The notes beneath the pieces are model-generated. The model saw only the letters and a list, made by a program, of their open reading frames with translations, was not told the DNA's origin and made no database searches. This document shows positions 15,159 to 21,496 of a DNA stretch of 26,623 nucleotides, piece after piece (position 1 is the first letter of the stretch; each line of letters opens with the position of its first letter). Source of the DNA: Palsa-1400 sp036008545. GTDB lineage: Bacteria; Verrucomicrobiota; Verrucomicrobiia; Limisphaerales; Palsa-1400. The stretch spans positions 1 through 26,623 of the forward strand of contig DASYNM010000060.1 of assembly GCA_036008545.1 (NCBI GenBank), written 5' to 3'. A program made the translations under genes and the position numbers.

Positions 15159-16007
15159 ATGCGAGATGTTCGGACTGTTTCTGCCATGCAACGCCAGGCC
15201 AGATTGTGGCAGGCGCGGCGAGTTCCCATCGCGTTCGTGCCGACGATGGGGTCTCTTCATGAAGGGCACCTCAGCCTGGTTGCACGCGCTCGGCGGGAGG
15301 TCGGCCGCGCGGGCAAAGTCGCCGTGAGCATCTATGTCAATCCGACCCAGTTCGCGCCTCACGAGGATCTGGCTGCCTATCCGCGCGATTTCTCCCGGGA
15401 CAAGAAGCTTTGCGCGCAAGCGGGTGTGGACGTGTTGTTTGCGCCCTCGGATCGTGAGATTTATCCTACGGGCTTCAGCACTTATGTCACGGAGGAGCGA
15501 TTGTCGCGAAGCATGGAAGGGGCCTCGCGCCCGACGCATTTTCGAGGCGTGGCGACCGTCGTGGCCAAATTGTTTCACATCATTCAGCCCAGCGTGGCTG
15601 TTTTCGGCGCCAAGGATTTTCAGCAGGCGACTGTGGTGCGAAAAATGATCCAGGATTTAAATTTTCCCATCAAGATCATCGTGGCCCCAACCGTGCGTGA
15701 ACCCGACGGACTGGCCTTGAGTTCGCGAAACAAATACTTGACATCAGAGCAGCGATTGCAGGCGACGATCCTTCGGCGCGCCATCCAGCGGGCCAGAGAG
15801 GTGGTCGCCCGAAGGTCGGTGCCCGCCGTTTCCTTGCGGGCAGAATTACAGGCCTTGATTGCGACCCAAAGCCAAAGCCGCGTGGATTACATCGAGTTTT
15901 TTGATCCGCAAAGCTTGGCGCCCGTCCAAAGGGTCAGGCGAGGAACGCAAATCGCCCTGGCCGTCTTCATCGGAAAAACGCGCCTGATTGATAATGCGAG
16001 TCTGTAA
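15159..16007 (+). CDS. panC: Pantothenate synthetase
   Basis: The 282-residue protein joins pantoate and beta-alanine using ATP, the last step of pantothenate (coenzyme A precursor) synthesis in the cytoplasm. Diagnostic motifs are all present: FVPTMGSLHEGH (26-37, with the HxGH-like ATP site), VNPTQFAPHEDLAAYPRD (60-77), FGAKDFQQATVVRKM (149-163) and REPDGLALSSRNKYL (180-194, the KMSKS-like loop). The length is typical. ATG 15159 follows an in-frame GTG at 15156; no Shine-Dalgarno stands out. It lies 43 bases after the TPR gene and about 107 bases before nuoA. panB and panD are not in the window. Confidence 0.96.
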   Translation: MRDVRTVSAMQRQARLWQARRVPIAFVPTMGSLHEGHLSLVARARREVGRAGKVAVSIYVNPTQFAPHEDLAAYPRDFSRDKKLCAQAGVDVLFAPSDREIYPTGFSTYVTEERLSRSMEGASRPTHFRGVATVVAKLFHIIQPSVAVFGAKDFQQATVVRKMIQDLNFPIKIIVAPTVREPDGLALSSRNKYLTSEQRLQATILRRAIQRAREVVARRSVPAVSLRAELQALIATQSQSRVDYIEFFDPQSLAPVQRVRRGTQIALAVFIGKTRLIDNASL

Positions 16008-16114
16008 ATATTTTGCGTCCGTCGCCAGAGCAGACAAACCTGCAGCACCAGCGAACCGACCCCGCTTTTCATCCTTGCCATTGGAGGATCATTAAGGCAC
16101 TCCACAAGCACGGA

Positions 16115-16486
16115 ATGAACCTTGGCCCTTATTCATTTCTGGCGCTTTTTGCGATCGCGGCGGTGGTTTTTGCAATCACTCCCCTCGCCATCGCGTGGCT
16201 TTGGGCGCGCAAATTCTCGCCGCGCAAATCAGGTCCCAGCAAGAACGCAAATTACGAGTGCGGCCTGGACTCCCAAGCCACCGGCTGGGTCCAATTCCAA
16301 TCCGAATACTATCTCTACGGTATCGTCTTCCTGATCTTTGACGTCGAAACGGTCTTCTTGCTGCCGTTCGCCGCCGCCTTCAAGGGCCTGTCGGTGGGGG
16401 CCTGCGCGGCCATGCTGGTTTTCATTCTCTTGCTGGTGGAGGGGCTAGTGTGGCTGTGCGTCAAGGGCGTCGTGGCGCGGAGATGA
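16115..16486 (+). CDS. nuoA: Complex I subunit NuoA (ND3)
   Basis: The 123-residue protein is the small membrane subunit A at the membrane/peripheral-arm junction of NADH:quinone oxidoreductase. It has three membrane helices (about 6-28, 61-81, 90-112). The conserved quinone-site loop is KNANYECGLDS with its cysteine, and FLIFDVETVFLLP follows. It opens the nuo operon; nuoB follows after seven bases. The ATG at 16115 gives the normal N-terminus but has only a weak CGGA just before it. A strong GGAGG sits 27 bases upstream (16083-16087), immediately before an in-frame ATT codon. A TTGATA (15988-15993) and TATTTT (16009-16014) pair with a short 15-base spacer could be the operon promoter, but this is weak. 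Read-through from panC is possible. Confidence 0.95.
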   Translation: MNLGPYSFLALFAIAAVVFAITPLAIAWLWARKFSPRKSGPSKNANYECGLDSQATGWVQFQSEYYLYGIVFLIFDVETVFLLPFAAAFKGLSVGACAAMLVFILLLVEGLVWLCVKGVVARR

Positions 16487-16493
16487 CACTATT

Positions 16494-17111
16494 ATGATTG
16501 ACGAAGGACTTCGCACTGAGTTGAGCCGGCAAGGCGTCGTGACCACGACCATGGAGGAGCTTTACAATTGGGGCCGGAAGAATTCCCTCTGGCCGCTGCA
16601 ATTCGGCCTGGCCTGCTGCGCCATTGAAATGATCGCCACCTCGATGGCGCGATTCGACATCGCACGGTTTGGGGCCGAAGTTTTCCGTCCGTCGCCGCGC
16701 CAGGCGGACCTGATGATTGTGGCTGGGACGGTGACCAAGAAAATGGCGCCGCAAATTGTGCGCCTCTATAACCAGATGCCGGAACCAAAGTACGTGATCG
16801 CCATGGGCGTCTGCGCTATTTCGGGAGGGCCTTTCAAGGAAGGCTACAATGTCCTCAAAGGCATCGACCGTTACATCCCGGTCGATGTCCATATTCCCGG
16901 CTGCCCGCCTCGACCGGAAGCGTTGTTGCAGGCACTGATGACTTTGCAGGAAAAGATCGACCAACAGCGTCTGACCGGCGCCACGCGCCCGCGCCATCTG
17001 GACCCGGCCGCCCCGAGTGAATTTCCCATTCCGGCTTTTGGCCAGCACGATTTGGAGCCGCCCAACAATCCGGCCCTCTGGCAGCCACCGCCCATGCAGC
17101 GCACCGAATGA
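16494..17111 (+). CDS. nuoB: Complex I subunit NuoB (PSST), N2 cluster
   Basis: The 205-residue protein carries iron-sulphur cluster N2, the last electron carrier before quinone. The four ligands are intact: adjacent C41 and C42 (FGLACCAIEM), C107 (GVCAISGG) and C137 (IPGCPPRPE). The quinone-site region SMARFDIARFGAEVFR (50-65) is conserved. After about residue 165 it has a proline-rich tail (HDLEPPNNPALWQPPPM) that goes beyond the minimal subunit. It starts seven bases after nuoA, with nuoC six bases further on, so it belongs to one transcript. Confidence 0.97.
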   Translation: MIDEGLRTELSRQGVVTTTMEELYNWGRKNSLWPLQFGLACCAIEMIATSMARFDIARFGAEVFRPSPRQADLMIVAGTVTKKMAPQIVRLYNQMPEPKYVIAMGVCAISGGPFKEGYNVLKGIDRYIPVDVHIPGCPPRPEALLQALMTLQEKIDQQRLTGATRPRHLDPAAPSEFPIPAFGQHDLEPPNNPALWQPPPMQRTE

Positions 17112-17117
17112 AGCGGC

Positions 17118-17753
17118 ATGGAAACGCTCGAACAAATCAAAGCCCGCATCGAAGTCGCGGCGCCCGGCGCGCGGGTGGAGATCGTCCCCAACGGCAGCCC
17201 GGCCAACCAGCCTTCGCTCTTGCTGGATCGCGGGCACGCGCGGACGGTGGCAGAATTTCTGCGGGACGATCCCACGCTGGCGTTCGACTACGCCTCCAAC
17301 GTGACCGGCGTCGATTGGCCGGAAAAAACGATCAAAGAAAAGATCAAAGTCAAGAAGATGGTTGGTGAGGTGGAAAAGGAAGTTGAGGAAGTTTGCGAGA
17401 AGAAAACGCCAGCGTATCTGGAGGCGGTCTATCATCTTTACTCGATGGCGCGCAAGCACGGCCCGCTCATCCTGCGCCTGCGCACCGAAAATCGCGCGGA
17501 CCAGGTCACATTGCCGTCGCTGACGCCGGTGTGGCGGAGTTGCGAATTTCAAGAGCGCGAGATTTTCGATTTGTACGGCATCAGCTTCGAGGGCCATCCC
17601 GACTTGCGCCGCATTTTGATGTGGCCGGAATTCACCGATTATCCGATGCGCAAGGATTACGTCGAGGCCGACGACTACGAGTACGAACCGACGCCGCACG
17701 ATGACGTGTTAACCAGGGCGCGCCAGCATTATCCGGGAGGGACGCCGGCATGA
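17118..17753 (+). CDS. nuoC: Complex I subunit NuoC (30 kDa)
   Basis: The 211-residue peripheral-arm subunit ends in the family signature EFQEREIFDLYGISFEGHPD (143-162), followed by LRRILMWPEFTDYPMRKDY. The N-terminal half has FDYASNVTGVDWP (56-68), then about 30 Lys/Glu-rich residues (69-98: EKTIKEKIKVKK onward) before LEAVYHLYSM. Most NuoC proteins have only a short turn there. It is a separate gene, not fused to nuoD as in Escherichia coli. The stop overlaps the nuoD start (ATGA at 17750-17753), so translation is coupled. Confidence 0.95.
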   Translation: METLEQIKARIEVAAPGARVEIVPNGSPANQPSLLLDRGHARTVAEFLRDDPTLAFDYASNVTGVDWPEKTIKEKIKVKKMVGEVEKEVEEVCEKKTPAYLEAVYHLYSMARKHGPLILRLRTENRADQVTLPSLTPVWRSCEFQEREIFDLYGISFEGHPDLRRILMWPEFTDYPMRKDYVEADDYEYEPTPHDDVLTRARQHYPGGTPA

Positions 17754-18895
17754 GCACGTCCACCATGCCATCGGAGTTGGCCGGACCAGCTTCTGAGCAC
17801 CAGTTGTTGGAAGTCTCGCTGGGGCCGCAGCACCCTTCCACGCACGGCGTTTTTCGGATGGATGTGGCGTTGGACGGCGAAGAGGTGGTGAAGCTCAAAC
17901 CAGTTTTCGGCTACCTTCATCGCAACCATGAAAAAATCGCCGAGAAATGTACTTACCTCGGCTCCCTGCCCTACACCGACCGCCTGGATTACATCTGCTC
18001 GCTGACAAACAATTGGGCCTATGCCATGACCGTCGAGAAACTGGCTGGTCTGGTCGCGCCGGAACGAGCTGAATACATCCGCGTTATCCTGAGCGAGTTG
18101 ACGCGGCTGATCAATCATTCGGCCCTGGCCGGCTTCTTACTGCAAGACATGGGGGCGCTGGGGACGCCGCTGATGTATGCGTTTCGCGAACGCGAAAAAA
18201 TTCTGGATTTATTCGAGTCCCTGACCGGCGCGCGCATGATGTGCAATTACATGCGCTTCGGCGGTTGCCGTTGCGACCTGCCGCCGGGCTGGATTGAGCA
18301 GGCCAAAAATCTGGTCGCGAATTTCCCGAAGTTCCTCGATGAATTCGAGGCCTTGCTGACCGGCAATGAAATCCTCCTGGCCCGCACCGAAGGCGTGGGT
18401 GTGCTGACGCCGCAATTGGCCGTCAATGCGGGCGTCACTGGCCCGATGCTGCGCGCCACCGGTGTCAATTATGACATTCGCAAAGTGGACGCCTACGGAG
18501 TGTATGGGCGGTTCAAGTTCCGCGTGCCGCTGGGCGAGCGCGGAGATGTTTTCGACCGTTACATGATTCGCATCCTCGAAATGCGCGAGTCGTTGAAAAT
18601 TCTCGACCAGGCTTTGCGCGATATTCCTGGCGGGCCGATCATGGACCCCAAGGCCAAGCTGCGCAATTTGCGGCCCAAGCCCGGCGAAGTCTATGGCCGC
18701 ATCGAAGGGCCGAAGGGCGAGCTGGGGTTCTATCTCATCAGCGATGGCGGGCCAAACCCCTATCGCTACCGCATCCGCCCACCAAGTTTGATCAACCTGA
18801 CCATTCTCGAAGACATGTGCCTCGGCCAGACCATTGCGGATGCTGTCGTCATCCTGGGCAGCGTTGATATTGTGTTGGGGGAGGTCGATCGCTGA
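17750..18895 (+). CDS. nuoD: Complex I subunit NuoD (49 kDa)
   Basis: The 381-residue subunit forms the quinone-binding cavity with NuoB. Key residues are present: the GPQHPSTHGVFR loop (25-36) with H28 and H32, and Y81 (DRLDYI). H32 and Y81 correspond to the quinone-ligand His and Tyr of the Thermus enzyme by spacing. The C-terminal VDIVLGEVDR ending is typical. The hydrogenase-type nickel cysteines are absent, so this is complex I and not a membrane-bound hydrogenase. nuoI starts within its stop codon (TGATG), which means the usual nuoE, nuoF and nuoG genes are missing from this position. Confidence 0.97.
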   Translation: MSTSTMPSELAGPASEHQLLEVSLGPQHPSTHGVFRMDVALDGEEVVKLKPVFGYLHRNHEKIAEKCTYLGSLPYTDRLDYICSLTNNWAYAMTVEKLAGLVAPERAEYIRVILSELTRLINHSALAGFLLQDMGALGTPLMYAFREREKILDLFESLTGARMMCNYMRFGGCRCDLPPGWIEQAKNLVANFPKFLDEFEALLTGNEILLARTEGVGVLTPQLAVNAGVTGPMLRATGVNYDIRKVDAYGVYGRFKFRVPLGERGDVFDRYMIRILEMRESLKILDQALRDIPGGPIMDPKAKLRNLRPKPGEVYGRIEGPKGELGFYLISDGGPNPYRYRIRPPSLINLTILEDMCLGQTIADAVVILGSVDIVLGEVDR

Positions 18896-19485
18896 TGAAC
18901 GGCTTCGGCATCATCAAAGGCATGATTGAGACGGCGAGGAATTTTGCCGGAAGCTACCATGACGCGGAGCGGCTGACTACCGTGCAATACCCCGAACAGA
19001 AACTGCCGCCAGTGGAAAACGCACGCACGATCCCCTTTCTGGTGTTTGACGGCAACGACGCCATGCCCGGGCTGCGCTGCACCGCCTGCTGCATCTGTGA
19101 AAAGGAATGCCCGCCGCAGTGCATTTACATCGTCAAGGATCAGGCCAAGAAGCCGGATTACCTGGGCAAGATGCAAGTGCAACCGAAAGTTTTCGACATA
19201 GATATTTCTGTCTGCATGAGTTGCGGAATATGCGTCGAGGTCTGCCCGTTCGACGCGATTAAGATGGACCAGGTTTTCGAGTTAAGCACCGGCGACAGGT
19301 TCGGCAAATTGCTATTGGACAAACATCAATTGGCCAAGCCGAACGATTATTTTGTCAAACTCCACAAAACCGAGGCGACCGAAATCGATGTCCGCCGCGA
19401 AGATGACAAGCGCAAGGCCGAAGCCGCCGCTGCCGCCAAAGCCGCCGCTCCCAAACCACCCGCCGCACCAGGAGGCGCGGCTTGA
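18895..19485 (+). CDS. nuoI: Complex I subunit NuoI (two [4Fe-4S] ferredoxin domain)
   Basis: The 196-residue subunit carries clusters N6a and N6b. The two binding motifs are complete: C62-x2-C65-x2-C68-x3-C72-P (RCTACCICEKECP) and C107-x2-C110-x2-C113-x3-C117-P (VCMSCGICVEVCP). C66 and C76 are additional cysteines near the first cluster. After about residue 160 there is a charged, then Ala/Pro/Lys-rich tail (ending KPPAAPGGAA) with no known role. The gene starts inside the nuoD stop codon and its own stop overlaps the nuoH start. It lies before nuoH, the reverse of the usual H-I order. Confidence 0.96.
   Translation: MNGFGIIKGMIETARNFAGSYHDAERLTTVQYPEQKLPPVENARTIPFLVFDGNDAMPGLRCTACCICEKECPPQCIYIVKDQAKKPDYLGKMQVQPKVFDIDISVCMSCGICVEVCPFDAIKMDQVFELSTGDRFGKLLLDKHQLAKPNDYFVKLHKTEATEIDVRREDDKRKAEAAAAAKAAAPKPPAAPGGAA
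19470..19475 (+). promoter_or_regulatory. Strong Shine-Dalgarno that decides the TTG start of nuoH
   Basis: A perfect AGGAGG lies at 19470-19475, six bases before TTG 19482. This supports the TTG start, which overlaps the nuoI stop codon (TTGA). The site is inside the nuoI coding sequence, where it encodes part of the PGGAA tail. Confidence 0.75.
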
Positions 19486-20672
19486 GCGGCGTTGATCAAA
19501 TCTTTGTCTGGCTCGGACACTCGATTGCCGGATGGTTTCCCGCATCTGTGCAACCGCTGGTTTCCGCCCTTCTGGCCATTGCGTGCCTCATGCCTCTCTT
19601 TGGCCTTTCCTTTGCTCTGACCACCATCGTCGAGCGCAAAGTTCTCGGCCGGATGCAAAATCGCTTCGGACCCAATCGTGTCGGTCCGTATGGTTTGTTG
19701 CAGCCTCTGGCCGACGGCCTCAAAATGTTGACCAAGGAAGACATCGTGCCGTTTTCGGCGGACAAAACGCTGCACTTTCTTGCGCCGCTGGTATTGACAG
19801 TTCCAGTTTGGCTGGCCTTTGCGGTGCTGCCTCTGGGGCGCAATATGAGCGCCATTAACCTCGATGCCGGCATTTTGTTTTTTTTTGCGGTCGGTTCCGC
19901 CTCGGAACTGGCGGTGTTCATGGCGGGCTGGTCGAGCCAGAATAAGTATTCGCTGGTGGGAGCGATGCGCGCGATCGCGCAGATGATCAGCTACGAAGTG
20001 CCGCTGGTGCTCTCCGTCGTGCCGGTTTTGATGCTGGCGGGTTCGCTGGAGCTGAACGACATCGTAGCCGCACAAGGGACTTACACTTTCGGCGGACTCG
20101 CCTGCTGGAACGCGTTCACGCCGTGGGGCTTCGCCGGATTGGTTTTGTTTCTCATCGCCGCCACGGCCGAATCCAACCGTTCGCCGTTCGATCTGCCGGA
20201 AGGCGAGTCGGAGATCATCGCCGGTTTTCTGACGGAATACTCCGGGTTTAAGTATGCGCTTTTCTTTCTCGGCGAATACCTGGGCTTGTTCGCAGTTACA
20301 GGATTGGCCGTGACCCTTTTCCTGGGCGGATGGCACGCGCCATTTCAATGGCTGGAATGGGTGCCGTCGTGGCTTTGGTTTGCCGGAAAATTCGGCGCTC
20401 TGATTTTCCTGTTCATCTGGGTCCGAGCCACGTTGCCGCGTTTGCGCCTGGACCAACTGCTCAATTATGCCTGGCGATTTCTGGTCCCGCTATGCTTGAT
20501 CAACTTGCTGGTAGCGGCGGTCTGGTTCTGGAGCAGCGCCTGGAAATCCCCCGTGGCAGTGCCGGTGCGATGGCTGGTTTGCGCGGCCCTGATCGCCCTT
20601 CCCTACCACGGGCTGGCCCGAATCTTGCGCGGCGCGTTGCCGCCGCCTCGCAAATACAATTATGCTGAATGA
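19482..20672 (+). CDS. nuoH: Complex I subunit NuoH (ND1)
   Basis: The 396-residue membrane subunit anchors the peripheral arm and lines the quinone entry channel. Conserved blocks include VERKVLGRMQNRFGPNRVGP, LQPLADGLKMLTKEDI, AMRAIAQMISYEVPL and AESNRSPFDLPEGESEIIAG, then TEYSGFKYALFFLGEY. About nine membrane helices are visible, with extra C-terminal hydrophobic length. The start is TTG with an ideal AGGAGG six bases upstream. A run of nine T residues (19878-19886) encodes part of GILFFFAVGS. The 3' end overlaps nuoJ by 11 bases. Confidence 0.97.
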   Translation: MSGVDQIFVWLGHSIAGWFPASVQPLVSALLAIACLMPLFGLSFALTTIVERKVLGRMQNRFGPNRVGPYGLLQPLADGLKMLTKEDIVPFSADKTLHFLAPLVLTVPVWLAFAVLPLGRNMSAINLDAGILFFFAVGSASELAVFMAGWSSQNKYSLVGAMRAIAQMISYEVPLVLSVVPVLMLAGSLELNDIVAAQGTYTFGGLACWNAFTPWGFAGLVLFLIAATAESNRSPFDLPEGESEIIAGFLTEYSGFKYALFFLGEYLGLFAVTGLAVTLFLGGWHAPFQWLEWVPSWLWFAGKFGALIFLFIWVRATLPRLRLDQLLNYAWRFLVPLCLINLLVAAVWFWSSAWKSPVAVPVRWLVCAALIALPYHGLARILRGALPPPRKYNYAE

Positions 20673-21183
20673 AATTGTCTTTTTGCTCTGCGCAGCAGTG
20701 ACGTTGGTTGGGGCTGTCGCGGCCATGATGCTGCGCAACCTTGTGCATTGCGCGTTGTGTGCCGCTGGCGCTTTCGCCGGCTTGGCCGCGATTTACTTGC
20801 AGCTCGACGCGGAGTTCGTCGGGTTCGCCCAGGTTTTGATCTACGTCGGCGCCATCGCCATTCTTATTGTCTTCGCCGTCCTGCTGACCAGGGGTGGTGA
20901 TGTCCAACCCAGCGCCGCCACCACGTCGCCTTCGTGGTGGGTGGGCCTTCCGGTGGCCGCGCTGGTGGTGGCGTCCTTGATTGGATCTATCATGGCCAGC
21001 CCCAGATTGCTTCGTCTCCCCACGCCAAACGTCCATGCGCCGGTAAAACAAATCGGAGAACAATTGATGAATCAATTTGTTATGCCGCTCGAAACCGTCG
21101 GCCTGCTTTTGACTGCCGCGCTATTGGGAGCGGTCGTAATCGGGCTGCGCGAGCCGCGCAAGACTGAATCCAACGCACCATGA
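20662..21183 (+). CDS. nuoJ: Complex I subunit NuoJ (ND6)
   Basis: The 173-residue membrane subunit has five hydrophobic segments. The conserved third helix, with the pi-bulge region, reads GFAQVLIYVGAIAILIVFAV (about 54-73). The loop between the fourth and fifth helices (about 113-137) is polar, and the protein ends in a short charged tail. The gene starts inside the end of nuoH and overlaps nuoK by ATGA, so it is coupled on both sides. Confidence 0.95.
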   Translation: MLNEIVFLLCAAVTLVGAVAAMMLRNLVHCALCAAGAFAGLAAIYLQLDAEFVGFAQVLIYVGAIAILIVFAVLLTRGGDVQPSAATTSPSWWVGLPVAALVVASLIGSIMASPRLLRLPTPNVHAPVKQIGEQLMNQFVMPLETVGLLLTAALLGAVVIGLREPRKTESNAP

Positions 21184-21494
21184 CAACGCCGCTAGCTAAT
21201 TACTTGATCCTGGCGTCGCTGCTTTTCGGCATCGGTCTGGCCGGTGCGTTGGCGCGGCGCAACGCGGTTCTGGTCCTCATCGGCCTCGAGCTAATGCTTA
21301 ATGCCGCGAATTTGAATTTCATCGCCTTCTGGCGTTTTAGCCCCCATCCCGAAATGCTCACGGGCCAGATGTTCGTCCTTTTTTCCATCGCCATTGCCGC
21401 CGCCGAAGTGGCAGTAGGGCTGGCGCTGGTAATCGCGATCTATCGTCATCGCCGCACAGCGCAGTTGGACCGATTCGATTCCCTAAAGGGCTGA
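21180..21494 (+). CDS. nuoK: Complex I subunit NuoK (ND4L)
   Basis: The 104-residue subunit has three membrane helices and both conserved membrane glutamates of the central proton axis: E37 (IGLELMLNAANLNF) and E76 (AAAEVAVGLAL). The length is typical, with a short hydrophilic tail. The start overlaps the nuoJ stop (ATGA), and nuoL follows after two bases. Confidence 0.97.
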   Translation: MTTPLANYLILASLLFGIGLAGALARRNAVLVLIGLELMLNAANLNFIAFWRFSPHPEMLTGQMFVLFSIAIAAAEVAVGLALVIAIYRHRRTAQLDRFDSLKG

Positions 21495-21496
21495 GG

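Noticed and set aside
17750..18895. NuoD as the large subunit of a membrane-bound [NiFe] hydrogenase
   Set aside because: The nickel-binding CxxC pairs are absent, and the quinone-site His and Tyr of complex I are present.
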